The notes under the pieces are model-generated. The model saw only the letters and a program-made list of their open reading frames with translations. It did no database searches and was not told the origin of the DNA. This document shows positions 24,162 to 32,343 of a DNA stretch of 64,000 nucleotides, piece by piece; positions within the stretch are counted from its first letter, which is position 1; each line of letters begins with the position of its first letter. The position numbers were made by a program, and so were the translations under genes. Source of the DNA: Streptomyces longwoodensis (GTDB lineage Bacteria; Actinomycetota; Actinomycetes; Streptomycetales; Streptomycetaceae); contig NZ_KQ948553.1 of assembly GCF_001514125.1 (NCBI RefSeq), positions 385,501 through 449,500 of the forward strand, written 5' to 3'.

Positions 24162-25298
24162 TCAGCGGCGGCCCAGGTACAGGTCGAGCGCCTTGTGCAG
24201 CAGGCGGTTGAGGGGGTGGTCCCACTCGCCGAGGTACTCCACCGCCTCACCGCCCGTCCCGGACTTGAAGCGCAGCAGGCCGAGGAGGGGGTCGGACTCC
24301 TCCAGGGTGTCGGTGATGCCCCGCAGGTCGTAGACGGCGGCGCCCTCCTCGTGGGCGTCGCAGAGCATCCGCCACTGCAGCGCGTTGCTGGGCTGGACCT
24401 CGCGCCTGCGGGCGGTGGAGGCGCCGTAGGAGTACCAGACGTGCTCGCCGACGGTGAGCAGGGTGGCGGCGGCGAGGACCTCGCCGTCGTGGTGGGCGAG
24501 GTAGAGCCGCATCCGGTCCGGGTGCTCGGCGGTCAGGGCGGTCCACATCCGCTCGAAGTACGGCAGCGGGCGGGGCAGGAAGCGGTCGCGCTCGGCGGTC
24601 TCCCGGTACAGCTCGTGGAAGACGGGCAGGTCCTCCCGGCCGCCGCGGACCACCTTGACGCCCGCCTGCTCGGCCTTCTTGATGTTGCGCCGCCACTGCT
24701 GGTTCAGGCCCCGGTGGACGTCCTCCAGGGTGCGCCCGGCGAGGGGCACCTGGAAGACGTGGCGGGGCTGGCCGGCGGCGAAACCGTCCTCGCCGCCCTG
24801 CCGCGACGGCCGCCAGCCGGCCCGGCGCAGCCGTTCGGCCACCTCGGCGGCGCGCGGCTCGTACGAGGTCGGCTCGACGTCGCCCAGCCGGCGGGCGGCC
24901 GGGTCGGCGACGGCCGCCTTGACCGCGTCGGCGCTCCAGCGGCGCAGCACGACGGGCGGGCCCATCCGCACCGAGAAGGCGCCCTGCTCCTTCAGGTGGG
25001 CGAGCAGGGGGGTCAGCCAGCGGTCCAGGTCGGTGTCGAACCAGTCGATCACCGGCCCCTCGGGCAGGTAGGCGAGGTACCTGCGCAGCCCGGGTAGCGG
25101 CCGCAGCAGGGCCAGCCCGGCCCCGGCCAGGTGGCCGTCCGGCGTGAACCAGCCGAGGCCCTCCGCCCGCCACTCCTGCTTCACCTCGCCCCACGCGGGG
25201 ACCTGCAGGTGGCTCACGGAGGGCCGCCCCGCGACGAAGGCCAGGTGCTCGGCCCGGGACAGGGGGCGGACGGACAGGGGCGGGGCTGGCTCGGACAT
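24162..25298 (-). CDS. FemABX-like peptidoglycan bridge aminoacyltransferase family protein
   Basis: 378 residues comprising two GNAT-like subdomains of the Fem family. Recognisable stretches are QVPAWGEVK, RYLAYLPEGPVIDW, LNQQWRRNIKKAEQAGVKV and the C-terminal ALQWRMLCDAHEEGAAVYDLRGI, GLLRFKSGTGGE and EWDHPLN. Such proteins move an amino acid from aminoacyl-tRNA onto lipid II, or onto another acceptor in resistance or antibiotic pathways. Streptomycetes commonly have several. ATG at 25298 follows GAAGGAGAT, a good site; the 402-codon frame upstream is not needed. No coiled-coil insertion is visible. Acceptor unknown. Confidence 0.85.
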   Translation of the reverse strand: MSEPAPPLSVRPLSRAEHLAFVAGRPSVSHLQVPAWGEVKQEWRAEGLGWFTPDGHLAGAGLALLRPLPGLRRYLAYLPEGPVIDWFDTDLDRWLTPLLAHLKEQGAFSVRMGPPVVLRRWSADAVKAAVADPAARRLGDVEPTSYEPRAAEVAERLRRAGWRPSRQGGEDGFAAGQPRHVFQVPLAGRTLEDVHRGLNQQWRRNIKKAEQAGVKVVRGGREDLPVFHELYRETAERDRFLPRPLPYFERMWTALTAEHPDRMRLYLAHHDGEVLAAATLLTVGEHVWYSYGASTARRREVQPSNALQWRMLCDAHEEGAAVYDLRGITDTLEESDPLLGLLRFKSGTGGEAVEYLGEWDHPLNRLLHKALDLYLGRR

Positions 25299-25392
25299 AC
25301 CGGGATCTCCTTCGCGCAACGGTTGCGACCACCGTAGGAGCCGGGCGGGGCGGAGCGCGCGACGAGACACCCCGACGAGACACCCCCCTGGG

Positions 25393-28296
25393 TCACGGTG
25401 CGTCCGGGAGGGCCTCCGCCAGCACCTCCGCCAGGTGCCTGGCCCGCGCCCCGGACAACTGCTCCACCTGGGTGCGGCAGGAGTAGCCGTCCGCGAGGAC
25501 CACCGCGTCCGGCGGGGCGTCCCGCAGCGCCGGCAGGAGCTGTTCGTCGGCGCAGGCTCGGGAGACCTCGAAGTGGCCGCGCTCGAAGCCGAAGTTGCCC
25601 GCCAGGCCGCAGCAGCCGCCGCTCAGCTCCCCGTCGAGGCCGGCGGCCGCGCGCAGTCGGCGGTCCGGGGCGTCGCCGAGCACCGCGTGCTGGTGGCAGT
25701 GGGTCTGGCCGACGGCCGGACGGTCCACGCGGGGCGGCACCCACGAGGGCGCGTACCGCTCCAGCGCCTCCGCGAACGTCAGCACGCGCGTGGCGAGACG
25801 GGCGGCCCGCGGGTCGTCGGGCAGCAGCTCGGGCAGGTCACCGCGCAGCGCCGCCGCACAGCTCGGCTCCAGCACGACGACCGGGGCGGCGGTCTCCAGC
25901 ACCGGTTCCATCAGGTCCAGGGTGCGGCGCAGCACCACGCGCGCGTGGTCGAGCTGGCCGGTGGAGACGTACGTCAGCCCGCAGCACACGCGCGCGCGTC
26001 GTGCGGTCAGCAGGGCGAGCGGCGACCGGGAGCGGCCGTCGCCGACCGGCCGTCCGCGCATCCGCAGCGTCGGCGGCAGCGCGACCCGCAGCCCGGCCGC
26101 CTCCAGCACGCGCACGGCGGCCCGGCCCACCGACGGCGTCAGGTGCTCGGTGAAGGTGTCGGGCCACAGCACCACCAGCGGCCCGGCCCCGCCGCTCTCC
26201 CCGACACCCCCGCTGCTCCCGCTCCCCCGCCCCGCCGTACGCCGCCACCAGCGGCTGAACGTCTCCCCGGCCAGCCGCGGGACCGCCCGCTCGGGTGTCA
26301 CTCCGGCCAGCCGCTTGCCCACGCGGGCCAGCGGGCGTACGGCCGCGAGCGCGTTGACGAGCGGGGTCAGCCGGGCGCCGGACGCCCAGCGCAGCCACCG
26401 CGGGAGCCGGCCCAGGCTGTAGTGGGCGGCGGGGCGGCGCCGGCCGGCGTAGTGGTGGTGCAGGAACTCCGCCTTGTACGTGGCCATGTCCACCCCGACC
26501 GGACAGTCCGAGCGGCAGCCCTTGCAGGCCAGGCACAGGTCGAGGGCGTCGCGCACCTCCGGCGAGCGCCAGCCGTCCGTGACCAGCTCGCCGGCCAGCA
26601 TCTCGTGCAGCAGCCGGGCCCGCCCGCGCGTGGAGTGCGCCTCCTCGCCGGTGACGCGGAAGGAGGGGCACATGACGCCCGGGCCGCCCGCCGACGTCGT
26701 ACGGCACTTGGCGACGCCCACGCAGCGCCGTACCGCCGCCGTGAAGTCGCCGCCGTCGGCCGGGTAGCCGAAGACGACCGGAACCGGTCCGCGGGGCAGC
26801 GGCGCGAAGCGCAGGTGGGAGTCCAGGGGGGCCGGGCGGACCAGCATGCCGGGGTTGAGCAGGTCGTCCGGGTCCCAGACGGCCTTGGCCCGCTCGAAGA
26901 GGGCCACGAGCTCCGGGCCGTACATGCGCGGCAGCAGCTCGGCGCGCGCCTGCCCGTCGCCGTGCTCCCCGGACAGCGAGCCGCCGTGTGCGACGACCAG
27001 GTCGGCGAGGTCCTCGGAGAACCGGCGGAAGCGGCCGACGCCCGCCTCGCTCAGCAGGTCGAAGTCGATGCGGACGTGGATGCAGCCGTCCCCGAAGTGC
27101 CCGTACGGGGTGCCGCGCAGGCCGTGGGAGGCGAGCAGGGCGCGGAAGTCGCGCAGGTAGGCGCCGAGCCGGGCGGGCGGCACCGCGCAGTCCTCCCAGC
27201 CGGGCCACGCCTCGGTGCCGTCGGGCATCCGGGTGGCGGTGCCGCTCGCGTCCTCCCGGACGCGCCACAGGGCCCGCTGGGCGGCCGGGTCCGTCACCAC
27301 CAGGGAGTCCAGGACGTCGGCCGCCCGCACGATCTCCTCCGCTCGCGCGCGTGCCTCGCCGGCCGTCCCCCCGCCGGTCTCCACGAACAGCCACGCGCCA
27401 CCCCGCGGCAGACCCGCCCCCGGCGGCACCAGGTCGGCCGCCATGCCCTCCACGGTGAGCGGACGGTACGGCAGCAGCCCGGCCGCCGCCTCCGCCGCGG
27501 CGCCCTCGTCGCCGTACGCCAGCACCGCCAGCGCCCGCGCGCGGGGCGCCTCGACGAGCCGTACGACCGCCTCGGTCAGGACGCCGAGGGTGCCCTCGGA
27601 GCCGCAGAGGGAGCGGGCGACGTCGGCGCCCCGCTCGGGCAGCAGGGCGTCCAGCGCGTACCCGGAGATGCGGCGGGGCAGCTCGGGGAAACCGGTACGC
27701 AGCCGGGACAGCTCGCCCTCGACCAGCTCCCGCAGGCCCTGCGGGGCCCCGCCCCAGTCCCGGCCCGGCCGCAGCCGTTCACCGCGGGCGGTGAGCACGT
27801 CCAGCTCCCGCACGCTGTCCGCGGTGGTGCCCCAGGCCACCGAGTGGGAGCCGCAGGAGTTGTTGCCGATCATCCCGCCGAGCGTGCACCTGCTGTGCGT
27901 GGAGGGGTCGGGGCCGAAGCGCAGGCCGTGCGGGGCGGCGGCCTCCTGGAGCCGGTCCAGGACCAGGCCTGGCTGGACGACGGCGGTGCGGGCGTCCGGG
28001 TCCAGGGAGAGGAGGCGGTTCATGTGCCGGGTGAAGTCCAGCACCACGCCCGTGCCGGTCGCCTGCCCGGCGATCGACGTGCCGCCGCCGCGCGCCACCA
28101 CCGGCACGCCGTGCTCACGGCAGACCGCCAGCACGGCCGCCACGTCGTCGGCGTCCCGCGGCGCGACGACGCCCCGCGGGACCCGCCGGTAGTTGGACGC
28201 GTCCATGGTGACCAGCGCCCGGGCCGTGACCGAGAAGTCCACGTCCCCGCGCACGCCCCGGCGCAGCGCCGCCTCCAGCTCCGCGTGATCCGTCAT
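25393..28296 (-). CDS. fused FAD-linked oxidase / Fe-S D-lactate-glycolate-type dehydrogenase
   Basis: 967 residues. The N-terminal PCMH-type FAD domain has VARGGGTSIAGQATG and GGMIGNNSCGSHS. The oxidase C-terminal cap follows with GHFGDGCIHVRIDFD and SGEHGDGQARAELLPRMYG. Cysteine clusters for 4Fe-4S centres come next, GVAKCRT...VMCPSFR and CLACKGCRSDCPVG. Last come CCG-type motifs (CCGLTYVSTG, SGGCCGLAGNFG) as in the GlcF/LldE heterodisulfide-reductase-like domain. Fusion of GlcD- and GlcF-like parts makes a membrane-associated quinone-linked 2-hydroxyacid dehydrogenase. D-lactate and 2-hydroxyglutarate are possible substrates. ATG at 28296 is used; the extra 32 codons upstream look like non-coding sequence. 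Two 13-bp repeats (25360-25385) lie past its stop. Confidence 0.92.
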   Translation of the reverse strand: MTDHAELEAALRRGVRGDVDFSVTARALVTMDASNYRRVPRGVVAPRDADDVAAVLAVCREHGVPVVARGGGTSIAGQATGTGVVLDFTRHMNRLLSLDPDARTAVVQPGLVLDRLQEAAAPHGLRFGPDPSTHSRCTLGGMIGNNSCGSHSVAWGTTADSVRELDVLTARGERLRPGRDWGGAPQGLRELVEGELSRLRTGFPELPRRISGYALDALLPERGADVARSLCGSEGTLGVLTEAVVRLVEAPRARALAVLAYGDEGAAAEAAAGLLPYRPLTVEGMAADLVPPGAGLPRGGAWLFVETGGGTAGEARARAEEIVRAADVLDSLVVTDPAAQRALWRVREDASGTATRMPDGTEAWPGWEDCAVPPARLGAYLRDFRALLASHGLRGTPYGHFGDGCIHVRIDFDLLSEAGVGRFRRFSEDLADLVVAHGGSLSGEHGDGQARAELLPRMYGPELVALFERAKAVWDPDDLLNPGMLVRPAPLDSHLRFAPLPRGPVPVVFGYPADGGDFTAAVRRCVGVAKCRTTSAGGPGVMCPSFRVTGEEAHSTRGRARLLHEMLAGELVTDGWRSPEVRDALDLCLACKGCRSDCPVGVDMATYKAEFLHHHYAGRRRPAAHYSLGRLPRWLRWASGARLTPLVNALAAVRPLARVGKRLAGVTPERAVPRLAGETFSRWWRRTAGRGSGSSGGVGESGGAGPLVVLWPDTFTEHLTPSVGRAAVRVLEAAGLRVALPPTLRMRGRPVGDGRSRSPLALLTARRARVCCGLTYVSTGQLDHARVVLRRTLDLMEPVLETAAPVVVLEPSCAAALRGDLPELLPDDPRAARLATRVLTFAEALERYAPSWVPPRVDRPAVGQTHCHQHAVLGDAPDRRLRAAAGLDGELSGGCCGLAGNFGFERGHFEVSRACADEQLLPALRDAPPDAVVLADGYSCRTQVEQLSGARARHLAEVLAEALPDAP

Positions 28297-28410
28297 GGGT
28301 CCAGCATGCCCAGGGACGGGCGCCCGTCCCCGCCGACGCCGTCCCGGCCGTTCGCGCTCGCGTGCGCCACCCGCAACCGGGGGCAACGCCACCCCGTCCT
28401 ACGGGACACC

Positions 28411-29211
28411 ATGCTCACGACACCCTTCACCGCCCCGCTCTCCGCCGCCCTGCGCCACCTGCTCGACTTCGCCTGGACGCAGACCCGGGCGTGCGCGTTC
28501 GCGATCTGCCTGCTGTCCGGGGTGGCGGCGTCCACGCTGCTGCCGCGGCTGCCGGTGGCGCGCTACGACCTCCTCGTGGTCTACGGCGTGCTCCTGACGG
28601 CGCTGTTCTGGCGGCGCGGCTGGGAGACCGGGCGGGACGTCGTCGTGATCGCCGCCTGCCACGTCATCGGGCTCGCCTTCGAGCTGGTGAAGGTGTCCCT
28701 GGGGTCGTGGAGCTACCCGGAGCCGGCCGTGCTGAAGTTCGCGGGCGTCCCGCTGTACGGGGGTTTCCTGTACGCGGCGGTCGGCAGCTACGTGTGCCGG
28801 GCCTGGCACCTGTTCGACCTGGAGCTGGTCCGCTACCGCCCGCGGGCCACGGCGGTGGTGGCCGCGGCCGTGTACGCCAACTTCTTCACCCACCACTGGC
28901 TGCCCGACGTACGGCTGCCGCTGGCCGCGCTGCTGCTGGCGGTGACCGCGGGCACGTGGGTGCGGTTCACGGTGCGCGGGGTGCGCCTTCGGATGCCGCT
29001 GGCGCTGTCGTTCGTGCTGATCGGGTTCTTCCTGTGGGTGGCGGAGAACCTCGCCACGTACGCGGGGGCCTGGCGCTACCCGTACCAGCTGCACGGCTGG
29101 GAGCCGGTCGGGGTGGAGAAGTTCGGCGCCTGGTCGCTGCTGATCAGCATCACGTTCGTGCTGGCTGCGAGCGGCGGACGGGGAACAGGGTCGGCACCGG
29201 GTCGTTCGTGA
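28411..29211 (+). CDS. DUF817-family integral membrane protein
   Basis: 266 residues with roughly seven membrane segments. Family-like features are KVSLGSWSYPEPAVLKFAG, PLYGGFLYAAVGSYVCRAW and a polar-aromatic segment YANFFTHHWLPD, then WRYPYQLHGWEPVGVEKFGAWSLL near the end. Function unknown. ATG at 28411 is the first start in frame after the divergent dehydrogenase. Its 3' end overlaps the convergent hydrolase gene by 62 bp. Confidence 0.85.
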   Translation: MLTTPFTAPLSAALRHLLDFAWTQTRACAFAICLLSGVAASTLLPRLPVARYDLLVVYGVLLTALFWRRGWETGRDVVVIAACHVIGLAFELVKVSLGSWSYPEPAVLKFAGVPLYGGFLYAAVGSYVCRAWHLFDLELVRYRPRATAVVAAAVYANFFTHHWLPDVRLPLAALLLAVTAGTWVRFTVRGVRLRMPLALSFVLIGFFLWVAENLATYAGAWRYPYQLHGWEPVGVEKFGAWSLLISITFVLAASGGRGTGSAPGRS

Positions 29212-29941
29212 GGAAGTCCAGGATCATCCGGTTGACCAGGTCGGGCTTCTCCATCGGCAGGGCGTGGGAGGTGCCGGGCACCACGGCCAGCTCGGCGCCG
29301 GGGACCGCGCGGTACAGGGCGAGGGTGTGCTCCGGCGCGATCAGGTCGTCGTCGCCGACCATGACGAGGGTGGGCGCGGTGATCCGGCCCAGGTCGGCGG
29401 TGGGGATGTCGGGCTGGGTGCGGATCATCTCGACGACCTTGCCGGCGGCGACCGGCCAGTGGGCGGGGCCGTCCGGGGACACGGCCTCGTACATCGTGCG
29501 GAACATCGCCATGTCGGGGGCGTCGGGCGTGAGGTGCGCGAACATCTCGGGCGACACGCTGCTGTCGGGCCCGGGGCGGAAGTTGGCGGAGATGGCGACG
29601 ACCTTGCGCACCAGGTCGGGGCGGGCGATCGCGACGAGCAGGGCGACGATCGCGCCGTCGCTCCAGCCGACCAGGTGGGCGGGGCCGCCGACGACCCGGT
29701 CGAGGAAGGCGGCCGTGTCGTCGGCCATGTCCCGGTACGACAGCGGTCCCTCGACGTCGGGGGTGTGGCCGTGGGCGCGGCGCTCGGGGAGGTGGACCCG
29801 GAAGCGGGCGGCGAGGTCGCCGCGCTGGGCGCCCCAGGTGTCGTTGGTGCACAGGCCGCCGTGCAGCAGGAGCAGCGGGTCGCCGGTGCCGTCGGTCTCG
29901 TACCAGGTCCGGACGGCGGGGAGTTCCACGTACGTGCCCAT
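29150..29941 (-). CDS. alpha/beta hydrolase
   Basis: 263 residues with a complete triad: nucleophile Ser94 in GWSDGA, an aspartate in VMVGDDDLIAPE, and histidine in VPGTSHALPMEKP. The oxyanion region is LLLLHGGLC (23-31). A soluble ester or epoxide-like hydrolase of unknown substrate. The Ser-Asp dyad after the nucleophile (GWSDG) is seen in a subfamily of small esterases. ATG at 29941 has GGGAGG before it. Its last 62 bp overlap the DUF817 gene. Confidence 0.87.
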   Translation of the reverse strand: MGTYVELPAVRTWYETDGTGDPLLLLHGGLCTNDTWGAQRGDLAARFRVHLPERRAHGHTPDVEGPLSYRDMADDTAAFLDRVVGGPAHLVGWSDGAIVALLVAIARPDLVRKVVAISANFRPGPDSSVSPEMFAHLTPDAPDMAMFRTMYEAVSPDGPAHWPVAAGKVVEMIRTQPDIPTADLGRITAPTLVMVGDDDLIAPEHTLALYRAVPGAELAVVPGTSHALPMEKPDLVNRMILDFLTNDPVPTLFPVRRSQPART

Positions 29942-30105
29942 GGTGTGCGACCTCCCTGGGGGCGGCCCCCTCCCCGTCAGTCTCCGCCGGGCCCGGAGGG
30001 CCGCGCAACACGGCCGTGCGGGTGCCGTGGGGCGGCGTGCGGTGGCCGTCTCACCCGACGGACGACGTTTCGCCCAGGTTTCCCGGAACGGCTACCCTCC
30101 CCCTC

Positions 30106-31224
30106 GTGGCTGAGATCCGGATTCCCTCTGACATCAAGCCCGCGGACGGACGTTTCGGCGCGGGTCCCTCCAAGGTGCGGACCGAGGCGCTGGACGCCCT
30201 CGCCGCCACCGGCACGTCGCTCCTGGGCACCTCCCACCGCCAGGCCCCGGTCAAGAACCTGGTCGGCAAGGTGCGCGAGGGCATCTCGGAGCTGTTCTCC
30301 CTGCCCGAGGGCTACGAAGTGGTCCTCGGCAACGGCGGCTCGACGGCGTTCTGGGACATCGCGACCCACGGCCTGATCGAGAACAAGTCGCAGCACCTCA
30401 GCTTCGGCGAGTTCAGCTCGAAGTTCGCCAAGGCCGCCAAGCTGGCGCCGTGGCTGGCCGAGCCGACCGTGATCTCCGCCGACCCGGGCACGCACCCGGA
30501 GGCGCGGGCCGAGGAGGGCGTGGACGTGTACGCGTTCACGCACAACGAGACCTCGACCGGTGTGGCCATGCCGATCAAGCGGGTGGCCGGGGCCGACGAG
30601 GGCGCGCTGGTGCTGGTCGACGCCACGTCGGGCGCGGGCGGGCTGCCGGTGGACGTCTCCGAGACGGACGTCTACTACTTCGCCCCGCAGAAGTCGTTCG
30701 CCTCCGACGGCGGACTGTGGATCGGCGTCTTCTCACCGGCGGCGCTGGAGCGGGCCGAGCGGGTCCACGCGTCCGGCCGCCACGTGCCGGAGTTCTTCAG
30801 CCTGCCGACGGCGATCGACAACTCGCGCAAGAACCAGACGTACAACACCCCGGCGCTGTCCACCCTGTTCCTGCTCAACGCGCAGCTGGAGTGGCTGAAC
30901 GGCCAGGGCGGCCTGGACTGGGCGGTCCGCCGCACGGCCACGTCGGCGCGCACGCTGTACGGCTGGGCGGAGGACGTGAAGTTCGCGACGCCGTTCGTCA
31001 CGGACCCGGCGAAGCGGTCCCAGGTCATCGGCACGATCGACTTCTCGGACGAGATCGACGCGTCCGCCGTCGCCAAGGTCCTGCGCGCCAACGGCATCGT
31101 CGACACCGAGCCCTACCGCAAGCTCGGCCGCAACCAGCTCCGCGTCGCCATGTTCCCGGCCGTCGACCCCGCGGACGTCGAAGCCCTGACGAAGTGCATC
31201 GACTACGTGATCGACCAGCTCTGA
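30106..31224 (+). CDS. serC: phosphoserine aminotransferase
   Basis: 372 residues, actinobacterial SerC type. It makes 3-phosphoserine from 3-phosphohydroxypyruvate and glutamate, the second step of serine synthesis, using PLP. The PLP lysine is Lys196 in YFAPQKSFASDGG. Other family stretches are GAGPSKVR (18-25), GTSHRQAPVK (41-50), LGNGGSTAFWD (74-84) and HNETSTGV (146-153). A -10-like TACCCT at 30093-30098 ends 7 nt before the GTG start, so the transcript is probably leaderless. A textbook terminator follows 15 bp after the stop. Confidence 0.97.
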   Translation: MAEIRIPSDIKPADGRFGAGPSKVRTEALDALAATGTSLLGTSHRQAPVKNLVGKVREGISELFSLPEGYEVVLGNGGSTAFWDIATHGLIENKSQHLSFGEFSSKFAKAAKLAPWLAEPTVISADPGTHPEARAEEGVDVYAFTHNETSTGVAMPIKRVAGADEGALVLVDATSGAGGLPVDVSETDVYYFAPQKSFASDGGLWIGVFSPAALERAERVHASGRHVPEFFSLPTAIDNSRKNQTYNTPALSTLFLLNAQLEWLNGQGGLDWAVRRTATSARTLYGWAEDVKFATPFVTDPAKRSQVIGTIDFSDEIDASAVAKVLRANGIVDTEPYRKLGRNQLRVAMFPAVDPADVEALTKCIDYVIDQL

Positions 31225-31239
31225 CCCCACGGCACACAC

Positions 31240-31273
31240 GAAGGGGGCGCCCGCCACTCCGGGCGCCCCCTTC
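31240..31273 (+). terminator. serC terminator, 14-bp perfect stem
   Basis: GAAGGGGGCGCCCG and its exact complement flank the loop CCACTC, starting 15 bp beyond the serC stop. No T-run follows, as usual in this group. The stem shares its GAAGGG..CGCCCG ends with the cellulase terminator at 32297-32327. Confidence 0.9.
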
Positions 31274-31292
31274 ACGCGTTCCCCACCACGCC

Positions 31293-32207
31293 TCACGCCC
31301 CGGACGGCTCCACGAACAAATCGTCGGCCGACCCGACGGTCACGGCCCGGTCCAGCCAGGTACCGAGCACCTCGAGGTCGTCACAGCAACTGACCCGCTC
31401 CCGCACGGCATCGGACACCGCGATGCCCCGCACGCGCAGCACGCGGAGGATGTCCTCTGCCCGAGCCTTCTCACGGCCTTCTTCCCGGCCCTCTTCCCGG
31501 CCCTTGAGGATGGCCTCCTCGATGATCGTGCCGCTACCGGGGAAGCGAAGCGTGTACGTCGACAAGAGTTCCCTCCACAACGTCCGTGCCCGGGCGTCGC
31601 CCAGACCTGTTTCGGTGAATTCCGCCCAGCTGTAGGCCTGTTCCCTGTCGACGCCTGACAGCGCCGCCGCCAGTGCGTCCAGTATCGCAGGATGGCCCGG
31701 GTCCTTGGCGTGGGCGAGAGCGGAGAGGACGGCCAGGGCGAGGTCGCCGGCCGCCTCCTCCGGATCGGTGATCGCGGGCAGGTTGCCGGGTCCCAGGACC
31801 AGCGGGAACACCACCATGCTCGTGTGGACGCGACGGCCGATCCGGATGGGTTCGGCCGCCCATGCGGCGGTCGTCTTGTCCCGGCACACGACCAGCAGGA
31901 TGGGGGGCAGCCGGTACTTGGCGTACAGGTGCGCCAAGTAGTACGTCCAGCTGCTGGGCTTGTCCGCGTCCGGTCTGCCCTGCGCCTCGACGGCGAGCAG
32001 GAACCCGCCCTCCTCGCCCGCCGTGTGGACCCGGAACAAGCTGTCCACCCGGCGTTCCACGGGCCTGATCTCGGTGAGGTCCGTGTCCAGCGGCTCGATC
32101 GAGGTGGCCTCGGGGAACGGGATGCCCGCGCGGGGCAGGACGCGGGCGAAGAGGTGCGGATCCTCGCGGAAGATCCGGTGCATCGCCTCGTGCGCTGTGC
32201 TGACCAT
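31293..32207 (-). CDS. Rpn/YhgA-like PD-(D/E)XK putative nuclease-transposase protein
   Basis: 304 residues. The N-terminal half has the family-like core: RRVDSLFRVHT, then FLLAVEAQGRPDADK (about 71-85), which gives a D...E-x-Q arrangement like PD-(D/E)XK/E-x-Q Rpn nucleases. Next is SSWTYYLAHLYAKYRLPPILLVV. The C-terminal part has a charged repeat, REEGREEGREKA (about 238-249), encoded by three 12-bp DNA units (31474-31509), with a likely helix. Streptomycetes have many copies of such proteins with unknown role. Rpn relatives promote RecA-independent recombination in vitro; that is family knowledge. ATG at 32207 lies 7 nt after TACCTT, so probably leaderless. Confidence 0.72.
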   Translation of the reverse strand: MVSTAHEAMHRIFREDPHLFARVLPRAGIPFPEATSIEPLDTDLTEIRPVERRVDSLFRVHTAGEEGGFLLAVEAQGRPDADKPSSWTYYLAHLYAKYRLPPILLVVCRDKTTAAWAAEPIRIGRRVHTSMVVFPLVLGPGNLPAITDPEEAAGDLALAVLSALAHAKDPGHPAILDALAAALSGVDREQAYSWAEFTETGLGDARARTLWRELLSTYTLRFPGSGTIIEEAILKGREEGREEGREKARAEDILRVLRVRGIAVSDAVRERVSCCDDLEVLGTWLDRAVTVGSADDLFVEPSGA

Positions 32208-32296
32208 GATCCGCAAGGTAGGGGGACGACCACTTCCGTGCAGGGGTAAACCTGGAGATATTCCCCCAATCGGGTGATCAGGCCCGGAGACCCGAC

Positions 32297-32327
32297 GAAG
32301 GGCGCCCGGAGGCAGCGGGCGCCCTTC
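32297..32327 (-). terminator. cellulase terminator, 12-bp perfect stem
   Basis: GAAGGGCGCCCG and its exact complement flank GAGGCAG, 17 bp beyond the cellulase stop on the minus strand. Confidence 0.85.
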
Positions 32328-32343
32328 TCGATTCCGGGGCCCG

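Noticed and set aside
25144..29211. 1,355-codon plus-strand open frame
   Set aside because: Only the part from 28411 (DUF817) has plausible protein content; the rest is antisense to the FemABX-like and FAD/Fe-S genes.
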